64,000 bases of DNA from Anaerolineaceae bacterium (lineage in GTDB: Bacteria; Chloroflexota; Anaerolineae; Anaerolineales; Anaerolineaceae): positions 144,078-208,077 of the forward strand of contig JAENYZ010000002.1 in the NCBI GenBank assembly GCA_016841525.1, written 5' to 3'. This document shows, one piece after another, positions 1-8,708 of the stretch. The translations under genes were made by a program, and so were the position numbers. The notes beneath the pieces are model-generated. The model had not been told where the DNA came from. It saw only the letters and a program-made list of their open reading frames with translations, and did no database searches. Numbering within the stretch: position 1 is the first letter of the stretch; each line of letters opens with the position of its first letter.

Positions 1-81
1 CTTTCGAAGTCGGCGGCAAAGAAGAGGTTGAAAGAAGCATTGGCAGTAAGCATCCAGAGAGGAATGCCTGAGGTTCAATAG
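1..81 (+). CDS. C-terminal end of an unidentified protein (partial)
   Basis: Frame 1 is open from the window edge to a TAG at 79-81 and gives a basic, helix-prone tail ending GMPEVQ. A hairpin followed by Ts begins about 17 bases after the stop, as expected for the end of a gene. Frame 3 is also open for 23 codons, to a TGA at 69-71, so the frame is not certain. Too little remains to name a family. Confidence 0.3.
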   Translation, partial: LSKSAAKKRLKEALAVSIQRGMPEVQ

Positions 82-96
82 TATTTTTTAAAGCAG

Positions 97-124
97 GTTT
101 CAGATTAATTTATCTGAATTTTTG
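97..124 (+). terminator. Rho-independent terminator of the upstream partial gene
   Basis: TTCAGAT and ATCTGAA (99-105 and 112-118) form a 7-bp stem with a 6-nt loop, followed by a run of Ts. The stem is AT-rich and therefore weak. Confidence 0.45.
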
Positions 125-206
125 AAACGCTGAAGATATTTTTAAATGGATGGGATTTTTGCTGCTGGTTTTATGATATCCGCTTGCATTTTCTCCCAGA
201 AAAAAA

Positions 207-869
207 CTATGATTCACCCCGCCAGGAACTTAGTATTTTTGCAATATCATCGTTAACACGCTGGCGAGCTTCGTATCGCGTTATACCCTGATTAAGAAAG
301 ACGTCATAATCCGTTTGTGCGTGCCTGATGTGGGCAATCACTGCCAGGTCAATGGCTTCTTTATCGAAACTTTTGGCAGCAGCTGTTCGTCCCACACGAC
401 CACTGTATTTTTGGCAGGCGTGCTCCGCAATGCTTTCTTCAACACCTTCAGGACAATATGGATAAAGCTTGCGAATGTGTGCAGCAAAGTCATGCATGAA
501 TTCCTGATCCAATTCTTCACGACGCTGGGCTTCTCTTTCTCGCCGTCGTTCCCGTATTTCAGCATCTACCAGACATTCTTCCTCTGCTCTTTGAATTGCA
601 GACTCTTCCACCAGTATTCCCTGGCGCTCATATCGTTTTCTTCTGGTGCTCCATTTAAGGACAACAGCCTTAAGGCTTGAGTATTTCCCTGATCTCCGGG
701 TGAGAGCGGCATCTCCTGAGGGAAGAAAAACAAGATGGTCCAAATCAGCGCAACTCAGGCAAACCACATCTTTATCTTGCGTCAGGGTTATCCAGGCGTG
801 TCGACCCAAATTCTCGCCGCATTCGCTGCATACCGCTTCCTTAGAAGCAATAAAAACGGTGAAATCCAA
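207..869 (-). CDS. DUF2293 domain protein
   Basis: The 220-residue product has three parts. The N-terminus carries two CxxC pairs (CSEC near residue 14, CLSC near 38) that suggest a small zinc-binding fold. A charged Arg/Glu-rich coiled-coil-like middle spans about residues 75-125. The C-terminus carries the DUF2293 pattern: SGRVGR, then AVIAHIRHAQTDYD, then AR..V and a final W. The start is a TTG at 867-869, preceded by AAGGAGGTG at good spacing. DUF2293 proteins have no established biochemical role. The gene stands alone, facing away from the next gene. Family call from recalled motifs. Confidence 0.75.
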   Translation of the reverse strand: MDFTVFIASKEAVCSECGENLGRHAWITLTQDKDVVCLSCADLDHLVFLPSGDAALTRRSGKYSSLKAVVLKWSTRRKRYERQGILVEESAIQRAEEECLVDAEIRERRREREAQRREELDQEFMHDFAAHIRKLYPYCPEGVEESIAEHACQKYSGRVGRTAAAKSFDKEAIDLAVIAHIRHAQTDYDVFLNQGITRYEARQRVNDDIAKILSSWRGES

Positions 870-1113
870 GGCACCTCCTTATGGTCTATATGATAAATTA
901 TAAGACTAAAAATCTGAGATGCTGTTTGATCAAGAGGAAGAATCTGCAATTTAAATTTGCTTGGTTTGCATTGATAAACAATATACTAAAATATGGTATG
1001 CTCAAAGCTGGTTTTCATGATATATTTTGGACGAAATTTATTAAACTTAATGGTCTAAATAATTTTGAGACATAATAATCTTTGAAAAATTTATTTGTCA
1101 GGGATTGTACGCG

Positions 1114-1677
1114 ATGGAAGGCATAGTGGAATATTTACCCTTATTGATTTACGCAGTGCTATTTGCAGGCTTAAAGATTAGCGAGCATTTTGTTCTATCC
1201 CATTCGGATAGGATGATCCGTAAGGAATGGGGGGATTGGACAGTTTACCTGATCCTTATCCCGATGTGGTTGGTTTTATTCGGGCCTGTTCTGGAATTTA
1301 TCTTCCTGGAGCAGAGACCGGACGTTTGGGAAATGGTTGTTGGTGGTTTATTGTTTGCTACAGCGGGTTATTTATCGATTAAGGGTTACCGGGATTTACA
1401 ATATGGCTTTGCTCAAGCCATTGAGATAGAAGATATTAGCATTGTTGTCACGGGTCTATATCATGTCATCCGCCACCCAATTTCTTTAGCTAACATCCTG
1501 TTTTGCATTGCCTGTCCACTATTTTTATCCGCAGGTCCTTCATGGATACCAGCGCTGGTTGGCGTTTTCGGTGTCATTTTTCGGATTTCTATTGAGGAGA
1601 GTTTTATGGCGCAGCACATCCCGGATTATGCAGACTATAAAAAGCGAACCTGGGCGTTAATTCCTTATATCTATTAG
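1114..1677 (+). CDS. Isoprenylcysteine carboxyl methyltransferase-like membrane protein
   Basis: About 187 residues with four to five hydrophobic segments. The signature region GLYHVIRHPISLAN, followed by an EE and a Y..YKKRT segment near the C-terminus, matches the ICMT/PEMT membrane methyltransferase superfamily (RHP plus downstream EE forms the SAM pocket). Bacterial members methylate small lipophilic or phospholipid substrates; the substrate here is unknown. The ATG at 1114 follows CAGGGA at 1099-1104. An in-frame TTG at 1105 is less likely because it directly abuts that motif. It converges with the SDR gene downstream. Confidence 0.75.
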   Translation: MEGIVEYLPLLIYAVLFAGLKISEHFVLSHSDRMIRKEWGDWTVYLILIPMWLVLFGPVLEFIFLEQRPDVWEMVVGGLLFATAGYLSIKGYRDLQYGFAQAIEIEDISIVVTGLYHVIRHPISLANILFCIACPLFLSAGPSWIPALVGVFGVIFRISIEESFMAQHIPDYADYKKRTWALIPYIY

Positions 1678-1748
1678 AGATAAAATTAAATTCCTGTAAG
1701 AATATTTTATTGATCCTGTGTGGGAGAAAATTCAATATTTTGAATCAC

Positions 1749-2969
1749 TCATTTTAATGTTTCCTGGAATGCATTTATAAATTTCAAGCGATGTTCTGTC
1801 GTTTTCATAACCTCTCTAAGAAAATTTTCATCATTTGTGAATCTTGCCATTTCTTGAGGAACTTCCCGGTAATACTTTGCTAATTTATTCAGCTTTTCAT
1901 AAAGATTGGGAGAGGAAGAAGGTTCTCCTGATTCAAAATTGGATAATGTGCGCTGCCAATCCGACAAACTCATTCCCGCTTTATTTTTGAAACCTTGTTT
2001 TGCCATTGGTCTGGCGAAGGTAGGTAAATCTTTAAATTCCCCCTCTGTATCCTTTAAAATTTGTTCGATTTTCATCATAAGCATTTCTTGACTAATTTCA
2101 GTTTTCTCAGCATTAGCAACCAATGTTGTACTTTCTGGCATTTCTACAGATAGTACCCCGGCTCTTTCCAGTACTTCATACCCATTTACTTCCTGGCCAT
2201 GAAATTCATCCGCGAGGAATAATGCCAGGTAGACAACTGCAGCAGCAGCGTGCTCTGGCGGCATCAAGCCTTTGTAGGCTTGATGCAGTGAGGTATTTAG
2301 AAATTCTGCTTCTGATAAACCCAAACGCGGCGCAAGTCCACCTGCAATCTTCCTGATGCCTGGTGTGTCAACCATGCCTGGCCCGAAGGGAATAACCTTG
2401 ATGCCTGTCCCCTGTAATTCTTGTGCAAGAGATTGCGTGAAACCCAGTATGCCCATTTTACTGGCAATATATGCGGAAAGCCCGGGCATTGCATTTGTTG
2501 AAATCATATTGATTATTGTCCCGACGTTATGAGTGATCATGTCTGGGAGAAATGTGCGACAGGTGAGGAATGCCCCTCGTAGATTGGTGGTAATCGTGCG
2601 GTTCCACATGTCGGTACTCATCTCAACAACCGGGGATTCATCGATATAAATTGCATTGTTAATCAAGACTGTAGCCTGCCCTAACTCCTTCTTTACAAAA
2701 GAATAAAGATGGGACCCAGAGTCTGGGTTGCTGACATCTGTTTGAAAAAATGTTGCTTCACCGCCTTCTGCGCGGATATTACATTCTGCGTGCTTCCCAT
2801 TTTCAGATAATTCAGCAATGACCACTTTGCCACCTAAGAAAGCAAATGCCCGAGCTGTGTGAAAGCCAATGCCCTGTCCTGCACCTGTTACAACAATAAC
2901 CTGGTTTTTAAATGCATTAGTGCTGAGTTGCAATTCTTCAGTTAATAATTGGTATAAATTGATTGACAT
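1749..2969 (-). CDS. Short-chain dehydrogenase/reductase with a C-terminal extension
   Basis: Residues 20-260 form a Rossmann SDR domain: TGAGQGIG (nucleotide binding), NNA, catalytic Ser in the NMISTN region, and YIASK (catalytic Tyr and Lys). Classical SDRs end near 250 residues; this one has about 150 extra residues, largely charged and helical with no recognised domain. The N-terminus also has about 18 residues before the first strand. NAD(P)-dependent oxidation or reduction of an unknown substrate is expected. AAAGGAAA lies upstream of the ATG. The 406-residue length is the odd feature; the frame is uninterrupted, so it is not a frameshift artefact. Confidence 0.8.
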   Translation of the reverse strand: MSINLYQLLTEELQLSTNAFKNQVIVVTGAGQGIGFHTARAFAFLGGKVVIAELSENGKHAECNIRAEGGEATFFQTDVSNPDSGSHLYSFVKKELGQATVLINNAIYIDESPVVEMSTDMWNRTITTNLRGAFLTCRTFLPDMITHNVGTIINMISTNAMPGLSAYIASKMGILGFTQSLAQELQGTGIKVIPFGPGMVDTPGIRKIAGGLAPRLGLSEAEFLNTSLHQAYKGLMPPEHAAAAVVYLALFLADEFHGQEVNGYEVLERAGVLSVEMPESTTLVANAEKTEISQEMLMMKIEQILKDTEGEFKDLPTFARPMAKQGFKNKAGMSLSDWQRTLSNFESGEPSSSPNLYEKLNKLAKYYREVPQEMARFTNDENFLREVMKTTEHRLKFINAFQETLK

Positions 2970-3052
2970 TTATTCGTCCAATTTCCTTTCTAGTATATTT
3001 TTTTATATTTAATTGATGTTTCTGTACGAAGTATAGGACATCTACCAAAGTT

Positions 3053-3475
3053 CTATTTTATCGAAATTACTCGTAATAATATCTGCCGCTTGTGTCCCCG
3101 TTGCCGGTGTTCTGCCAGGAAAATCCCCTGCCAGGTACCGAGAGATAATTTGCCATTATCCACTGGAATGGTCAGATCTGTGTGCGTGAGCATTGTTTTT
3201 AAGTGAGAAGGAGAATCATCTGCTCCTTCCATTGTGTGGGTGTACCAGCTTTGTCCTTCCGGCGCGATATTTTTCAGGAAGTTTTCCATATCACGCTGAG
3301 AGGAAGCAGCATAATTCTCATTGATGACCAATGATGCACTTGTGTGCTGAAGAAATATAAAGGCGATCCCTTCTTCAAGGCCCCATTCCTGGATGATGCC
3401 GTCAATTTTCTGTGTAATGTCGTAGAATCCACGCCCTTCTGTAGGGATTGTGAGGGTTTGCTTATACCATTGCAT
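3053..3475 (-). CDS. YjbQ family protein (secondary thiamine-phosphate synthase-like, UPF0047)
   Basis: The 140 residues cover the whole family length. Hallmarks are HTSASLVINE, the metal-site segment EGADDSPSHLK and the LGTWQGIFLAEHR strand near the C-terminus. Family members bind a metal through conserved His/Asp/Glu; a weak thiamine-phosphate synthase activity has been reported but the physiological role is unsettled. AAGGAG lies 6 bases before the ATG. It follows the SDR gene's promoter region on the same strand, 83 bases away; co-transcription is possible but not shown. Confidence 0.88.
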   Translation of the reverse strand: MQWYKQTLTIPTEGRGFYDITQKIDGIIQEWGLEEGIAFIFLQHTSASLVINENYAASSQRDMENFLKNIAPEGQSWYTHTMEGADDSPSHLKTMLTHTDLTIPVDNGKLSLGTWQGIFLAEHRQRGHKRQILLRVISIK

Positions 3476-3715
3476 AAAAATCTCCTTGAATGAATGTGAG
3501 CTTGGTTCTGATTTTTTCGATTATGTTATTTTTGTTTGCTACTATTATATTGTTAAAAGCCTTTGGTTAAGATCCCAACAATGAATGGACTTTATGATCA
3601 AATCGGCAATCTTCTTTAAGCGGTAGTAGGGCATCGCAGAATTTTCTTTTCAAATTGCATTAGAGATAAGCTATAATTAATTCAACAGGAAAAATAAATG
3701 AAATCGGAGGTTAAA

Positions 3716-3946
3716 ATGCGAAAATTTGGAAATTTAATGCTTGGTGCTATTTTAGGTGGTATTGTAGGCAGTGCTCTAGCAATTTTGTTTGCACCAGCAT
3801 CAGGAGAAAAGGCACGAGATGAAATCAGAGCTTATTTCTCAAATATTAAAGATGAAGTCGGCCGTGCTGCAGATGAGAAACGGGCAGAATTAGAAATGGA
3901 ATTGCAGCGACTTCGATCCGGGGAAACCATCTCAATTGAGAAATAA
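3716..3946 (+). CDS. YtxH domain small membrane-anchored protein
   Basis: A single N-terminal glycine-rich transmembrane segment (ILGGIVGSALAILFAPASG) is followed by an amphipathic helix, the usual YtxH arrangement of stress-related small proteins. The ATG at 3716 is chosen because GGAGG sits 5 bases before it; an in-frame ATG at 3698 lacks such a site. A TATAAT at 3672-3677 could be the -10 element. A terminator follows at 3989. Confidence 0.8.
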   Translation: MRKFGNLMLGAILGGIVGSALAILFAPASGEKARDEIRAYFSNIKDEVGRAADEKRAELEMELQRLRSGETISIEK

Positions 3947-3988
3947 ACATAACAATTTTTAAGAAAAATTGAGAAAAATCAAATATTG

Positions 3989-4015
3989 CACCCTCCAATA
4001 AATGGGGGGTGTTTT
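3989..4015 (+). terminator. Terminator after the ytxH-like gene
   Basis: CACCCTCC and GGGGGGTG pair with one G-T wobble around the loop AATAAAT, followed by TTTT. Confidence 0.75.
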
Positions 4016-4101
4016 AATTCACATGAAAATTTGTTGTTGGGAATAGATCCATTACGGAGCATCAGGTCAATGGCTGATCAATCCTATGAGGGCTGTTTGA
4101 T

Positions 4102-5994
4102 TTATGGATAAGGATTGGTGTCTGTGGGTTGTTGTGTTGGATTGACTGGCTCGGTTGCGGTCGGCTCTGGTGCCGGGTAGTCAGAAATTGTTGCTGTGGG
4201 TGTTGGCGTGGGTTGACCATCACTGCCTGGTGTGCTCGTTGGCATACTCGTTGGTGTGCTGGTCATAGTCGGTTGTTGGGTTGGAAGAGCTTGGTCAGCA
4301 GTTGGCTCAGGTGTTGGTGTGGCAATACCTGGCATGTATGTGATGTCATTGACATAATCAATGCTGGTCTGGCAAATGCCTGGCTCGAGAAATTGGATCA
4401 CGTTTTCCCAGGTGAGGGCGTAACGTGCATTGGTCGCTTGTTGGATGGCGTTTGAGAGGCAGCCCGGGCCAGCATTATAGTTGATAAGGGTGAAGCGCCA
4501 TAAATCTTCATAGGTGCTGGCTTCGCCTGCTTCTTGCCGCGTGGCGTTATAGATTATTTGACTGACCTGTTCGCAGTTAGCCAGGAGGCTGCGAGCAAAA
4601 ATGCTGATGCTAAAATTTGCCTGGCTTAGATCGATGCCCATCGGACATTCAGGGCAGGCAGCGTTAACTTTTTGCACCAGTGCTCCCCTGAGCATCTCTT
4701 GTTCGGCAAGATCAAGGTTGCCAAAACCCCTCTGGCATACGCTTGAGTCAAGAATAAGCGGGCAGAATTGGCTGAAGAAACTGGGGTTCCATAATAAGAC
4801 CGTGTCAGCGCCGATATCACTGAGATGTCCCAAACCTGCCTCATTATAGTCAGATGAAAAACCAGGCCAAAATTGGCTTTCTCGGCTGAAAATATTTTTC
4901 ATCAATTGAGCGGGAACGCCTGTTTCATTTGCTACCCGGATGATTTCAGAGTTAAATTGATTTTGCCATTGGTCAATCAAAGGCCGAGCTGCTTCCAGCC
5001 CACATTGATTGGCATAATTGAATGATTCAAGGCCGCCGTTGGAGCATCCTTGAACATCCACCAAGCCTTGAGCGATTAATGAGCCCGCCAAGTAATAATA
5101 GGGTTGGGTTGAGATCAAGGCATCCGGGTGATCAGGAGATGAAAGCCACAGCGGTGGACCGCCGACAGCCGGGAAAGATGACCAAATTTGTGAAGCTGGC
5201 GATTCAGCACCCCCGAAATATTGGCTGCTGATAATATCCACGTACCATTGTGGTTGATCAGAGGACTGTGTGTCAGGTGCTGTAAAGTCTCCCCAGGGAA
5301 TGACCCTGACTCTTGCAGTAAAGGGTGTTGATGCATCACCAAAGCTTGATTCTGCCCAGAACGTGGCTCTGATCCCTTGATTACCGGTCGCGGGAAGTGG
5401 GACACTGCATTCTGACCCTTCACAAGAGAAGGGTTCTGCGCCAATATATCCCTGGATATTGATGATTTGTTCGTTTGGGAGCGGCTCAATGGCTGTAAAC
5501 TGCAGGCTTGGTAGCGTTTCACAACGGTTATCAGGAGGCTGAGGGTTGCAATTTGCAATATCAACAAAAACCTCCGGGGGCATCAGATCAACTTCGATCA
5601 GCCTTTCACCGGGGGTTATGTTAACCAGGTGAAGGTAAAATCCGGAACAATGTTCTGCCCTGGTTATCTCATCTGAGAACTCACAAGGACTTGTTTTCAG
5701 CCAATCCCGCTTAACTTGTTCACCGCAATAATAGCCAATTTCACTTGAGTCGGGTAAGCCCTCATGTTCGACGTAAATTTGACACACGACCTGTGAATGC
5801 GCCCATGTGAGAAGCCACCATTCGTAAGTTGTATAAGAAACCGTTATATGGGCTTTTCTTTCAGGGGTGTTTGCATTGAAACCATAAGCTTCCACTTTGT
5901 TTGGATTCGTAAATATTAAACCAGCCAAAACACCTGTTAAAATCGCAACAGTAAGAAAAATGATCCATATGTGGTCGAGCTTACTTTTAAACAT
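4102..5994 (-). CDS. Secreted/anchored lytic transglycosylase-like (SLT) protein with Thr/Pro tail
   Basis: The 630 residues begin with a membrane-spanning signal anchor (residues 8-28). A beta-rich N-terminal region of about 290 residues contains several Cys. An SLT-like domain follows: GVPAQLMKNIFSRES supplies the putative catalytic Glu, AGLGHLSDIGA replaces the usual AxGLMQ segment, and NYNAGPG matches the family's YNAGPG motif. The last ~80 residues are almost entirely Thr, Pro, Ser and Gln and end NPYP, like a cell-wall or glycosylated stalk. It starts 12 bases after the LCP-like gene, so the two are probably one transcription unit acting at the envelope. Cleavage of glycan strands is inferred, not proven. 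Confidence 0.7.
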   Translation of the reverse strand: MFKSKLDHIWIIFLTVAILTGVLAGLIFTNPNKVEAYGFNANTPERKAHITVSYTTYEWWLLTWAHSQVVCQIYVEHEGLPDSSEIGYYCGEQVKRDWLKTSPCEFSDEITRAEHCSGFYLHLVNITPGERLIEVDLMPPEVFVDIANCNPQPPDNRCETLPSLQFTAIEPLPNEQIINIQGYIGAEPFSCEGSECSVPLPATGNQGIRATFWAESSFGDASTPFTARVRVIPWGDFTAPDTQSSDQPQWYVDIISSQYFGGAESPASQIWSSFPAVGGPPLWLSSPDHPDALISTQPYYYLAGSLIAQGLVDVQGCSNGGLESFNYANQCGLEAARPLIDQWQNQFNSEIIRVANETGVPAQLMKNIFSRESQFWPGFSSDYNEAGLGHLSDIGADTVLLWNPSFFSQFCPLILDSSVCQRGFGNLDLAEQEMLRGALVQKVNAACPECPMGIDLSQANFSISIFARSLLANCEQVSQIIYNATRQEAGEASTYEDLWRFTLINYNAGPGCLSNAIQQATNARYALTWENVIQFLEPGICQTSIDYVNDITYMPGIATPTPEPTADQALPTQQPTMTSTPTSMPTSTPGSDGQPTPTPTATISDYPAPEPTATEPVNPTQQPTDTNPYP

Positions 5995-6006
5995 AAGACC
6001 TGTCTT

Positions 6007-7293
6007 TTATGGATATCCCTGTGTTGTCGGCGTTGGTGTTGGTGTAGGGACATTCGTTGCATTCGTTGGTGACGGCATCAGGCTTGGAATTGGGGTTGAC
6101 CACGTGGGTGTGGTGCTTGGAACGGGTGTGATCGTTGGTGTATTTGTGATCAAGGCTGAAGCTGTTGCCTGGTGTGCTGCAGTTAATTGTGCTTCCAGGG
6201 TTCGCACCTGGTCCGTCAGGGGTGACGGTGTTAGAATTTTGTCGACTGCTTCCTCTAATAGCATTTTAACATCTTTTTCTTTAGGAAGGAAGACCTGGGC
6301 TTGACTGTAACCGGGTATATCCCAAACTGAGATTTGATCCCAACCGATCATATAGTACCCAATCCGATCAGAATCAGCCAGCCGAAGTGCAAGGGGAATG
6401 TAGTCTATTAATTCCCCAAGTGAAATATCTGTTTTTACCCAGCCTTCAAAGCTGGCATAGAGCAGAGGAAGCTGGATCAGGTTTCCATCCTGAGTGAGTT
6501 TGCGGAAAATTACACGCAATAGCTGCTGCTGTCGACGCATTCGATCGATCTCATCAATGCCATCTCGATATGAGCTGTAGCAAAGTGCCAATGTGCCGTC
6601 CATTTCAATCAAACCTGCTCGAATGCCACCGCAAGCCTGGGGCATTGGGAGAAAAACGGTAACTTCAATCCCATTGATATCATCCACCAGCCATTGAAAA
6701 TCACCAGGGTGTGCCAGAACGAATCGATCAGGTGTGACACCGAAGTTATATGCGAAAGTCTCTCTTAAAGTCTCAATCCCGCCGAGGGCATAGGCTGTGT
6801 TGATCCGCTGCATGGTATAACCTGGAATATAAACATAGAGGTCACCAGGAATTGACACAATGCTCGCCTTAGAAAACCTTGGATGGATGAAAAGCAAGTG
6901 AATTGCCATTGTTCGCCCAATAAAGGGCGGTTCTTCATCTGACCCCAACAAAACCCAAACAAGGACCTCGTCTGGAATGTCAAGTTCGGTTTGAGGTGGG
7001 GGTATCGGAGTAGCAGGATCGCTGCTTGGTGGTAGGAAATCTCCCCAAAAAGAGCCCTGCTCATTTACAGGAGGAATTGCGGCAACCGTACTGGTTGCTG
7101 TCTGTCCTTCTGGGGAAGAAATTATTTCGGGTGTCAATAACGGTGTGTTTGTCGATGTCTCAGATACTTCCGGTGTGGCAGATTCTGAAATTTGATTTTG
7201 ACAGCCTTGTAACCCGAGCAGAGAAAAGATAGCCCCAAAAGAAAGCAGCACACCAATAAGTATGCGACGGTGTTTCAAACATTCTTTGTTCAT
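6007..7293 (-). CDS. LytR-CpsA-Psr (LCP)-like lipoprotein with altered active-site motifs
   Basis: An N-terminal signal ends in the lipobox LQGC, so a lipoprotein outside the membrane is predicted. An LCP domain covers about residues 115-270: WVLLGSDE, SIPGDLYVYIPG, INTAYALGG, SSYRDGIDEIDRMRRQQ. Canonical LCP ligases have SIPRD and an R-S-D-T motif; here the Arg of SIPRD is Gly and the Asp after GR is missing, so phosphotransferase activity is doubtful. The C-terminal ~60 residues are Thr/Pro-rich, ending QGYP, as in the next gene. The ATG at 7293 gives a normal signal peptide; an in-frame ATG at 7326 is an alternative, but a TATAAT on this strand (7310-7315) lies between the two. Confidence 0.78.
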   Translation of the reverse strand: MNKECLKHRRILIGVLLSFGAIFSLLGLQGCQNQISESATPEVSETSTNTPLLTPEIISSPEGQTATSTVAAIPPVNEQGSFWGDFLPPSSDPATPIPPPQTELDIPDEVLVWVLLGSDEEPPFIGRTMAIHLLFIHPRFSKASIVSIPGDLYVYIPGYTMQRINTAYALGGIETLRETFAYNFGVTPDRFVLAHPGDFQWLVDDINGIEVTVFLPMPQACGGIRAGLIEMDGTLALCYSSYRDGIDEIDRMRRQQQLLRVIFRKLTQDGNLIQLPLLYASFEGWVKTDISLGELIDYIPLALRLADSDRIGYYMIGWDQISVWDIPGYSQAQVFLPKEKDVKMLLEEAVDKILTPSPLTDQVRTLEAQLTAAHQATASALITNTPTITPVPSTTPTWSTPIPSLMPSPTNATNVPTPTPTPTTQGYP

Positions 7294-7385
7294 ATGATCC
7301 CAGGCTTTGATTATAGCATGAGTCATGCCTGGATTCGAATCTTACATGATGCGTGTCCCCTGTCATGGGACACACACATTTGGGA

Positions 7386-7805
7386 TTACCTCAGTATTTG
7401 ATCCTCAAAGCCATGACCAAGCGCTTCAGCCACGACCAGGAAATCTGTCGCCGAAATTATTCCCACGAGCTGTCCGTTCTCACCCATGACGGGCATGTGA
7501 TGAATGTGGTGCTCGCTCATTGTCTTTGCGCATTCGTAGATAGTTTGCTCAGGGTCAACAGTGACGAGAGGGCTTGTCATTACATCACGAACTTTGGTTT
7601 GAGCTGGGTTTTGTTCTTGAGCAACAATTTTGTCACAGATGTCTGTGGAAGTGACAATGCCGTATTCAGGATTATCCTGTGACTTATTGACGATCAGGCT
7701 GTTGAGATATCGACGCCTCATTATTGATAAGGCTTCCAGCACAGTTTTATCGGGTTCAATGTAAACAACCAGATCCATCATCCAATCTTTAACCAAGTCC
7801 TGCAT
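7386..7805 (-). CDS. CBS domain-pair protein
   Basis: Two CBS motifs cover the whole 139-residue protein (about residues 5-60 and 72-135): MM.....I.PD.TV.EAL followed by GIVTSTDI, then VMTSPLVTV followed by GIISATDFL. Such stand-alone pairs bind adenine nucleotides and act as energy or ligand sensors; no partner domain is present. The start at 7805 is set by AAAGGAG 8 bases upstream; the ATG six codons earlier has no such site. It lies just upstream of the LCP-like gene on the same strand. Confidence 0.88.
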   Translation of the reverse strand: MQDLVKDWMMDLVVYIEPDKTVLEALSIMRRRYLNSLIVNKSQDNPEYGIVTSTDICDKIVAQEQNPAQTKVRDVMTSPLVTVDPEQTIYECAKTMSEHHIHHMPVMGENGQLVGIISATDFLVVAEALGHGFEDQILR

Positions 7806-7999
7806 GTTCAGACTCCTTTTCATTTAGGTGAGGTTTAAGTTTTTCCAAAGGTCACATGTTTATATTACATTATCAACGAGCTAAAGTCCATTGATCGATT
7901 AGAAAAATGCGGATTCTTTCAAGATAATTTTTTTAAAGTGAATCAATTATAATATGTATTGAAGATCTATATTTTAGAATGTTTGTAAAGGAGAAAACG

Positions 8000-8638
8000 A
8001 TGGCTTCGAAAAAAAGTTTTTGGTTATCTGTTATAAGCGGCATTATGCTTGTTGCCGCGGGCGTTATTTTTCTGCTGGTCAATTTTGATTTGATCACATT
8101 GGATTGGGAGTTATTAATTGGACCCCTATTTGGTCTTGGCGGTCTTGTTTTCTTAATTGTTTTTATCCTCAACACAGATGATTGGTGGGCACTGATCCCT
8201 GCATTTGTTTTGTTTGGCATCGGCGGTTCCATCTTTATTGACTTAACAATGGGTTCTACTGCTGAAAAATGGATTGGGCTTGTGTTTCTCGGATTATTAG
8301 GAATGGGATTTTTATTAATTTACATTTTTCATTCTGAACAATGGTGGGCGGTTATTCCTGGCGGTGTTCTGCTGACACTGGCAGGCGTTAGCCTCGTATC
8401 GGAGAATGATTTGCTTTCGGGTGGATTGTTTTTCCTGGGGATGTCACTGACCTTTGGGTTGATCTACATCCTTCCGAAACCCTCCGGAAAATCGAAATGG
8501 GCGTTATATCCAGCAGCGATTTTGCTGATAATCGGTGTGTTTATCACATTGGGTGCTGTCGATGTCATGAATTATGTATTACCCCTGGCATTGCTAATTG
8601 GCGGTGGGTATATCATTTATCGATCCTTGAAAAAATGA
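8000..8638 (+). CDS. Multi-pass membrane protein with repeated WWA(L/V)IP segments
   Basis: About 212 residues with seven or so hydrophobic segments. Two copies of a unit reading D/E-x-WWA(L/V)IP followed by a glycine-rich helix show internal duplication; a third, weaker copy reads KWALYPAAIL. No catalytic motif is visible and the family is not recognised with confidence. AAAGGAG at 7987-7993 fixes the ATG at 8000 rather than the in-frame ATG at 7979. A strong terminator follows. Confidence 0.75.
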   Translation: MASKKSFWLSVISGIMLVAAGVIFLLVNFDLITLDWELLIGPLFGLGGLVFLIVFILNTDDWWALIPAFVLFGIGGSIFIDLTMGSTAEKWIGLVFLGLLGMGFLLIYIFHSEQWWAVIPGGVLLTLAGVSLVSENDLLSGGLFFLGMSLTFGLIYILPKPSGKSKWALYPAAILLIIGVFITLGAVDVMNYVLPLALLIGGGYIIYRSLKK

Positions 8639-8660
8639 TTGATTAGACCCCTAAAAATAT

Positions 8661-8694
8661 AAAGCTCCGAAAAGGTTGATTCGGAGCTTTTTCG
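8661..8694. terminator. Terminator between the membrane protein gene and rph
   Basis: AAAGCTCCGAA and TTCGGAGCTTT (8661-8671 and 8680-8690) form an 11-bp stem followed by Ts. It lies between convergent genes, and the A-run on the other side would let it work in both directions. Confidence 0.88.
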
Positions 8695-8708
8695 GTTTTC
8701 TTATGCCT

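Noticed and set aside
881-1075. Small plus-strand ORF between the DUF2293 and ICMT-like genes
   Set aside because: No Shine-Dalgarno, AT-rich composition, no motif; the 244-base gap is otherwise featureless.
4129-4455. Plus-strand open frame opposite the Thr/Pro tail of the SLT-like protein
   Set aside because: It is the antisense of a repetitive Thr/Pro coding tract, rich in Trp and Cys; no ribosome site and no family features.
5897-6304. Plus-strand open frame rich in Gly and Val opposite the LCP C-terminus
   Set aside because: Antisense of the Thr/Pro-rich tail; composition is explained by complementing ACN/CCN codons.
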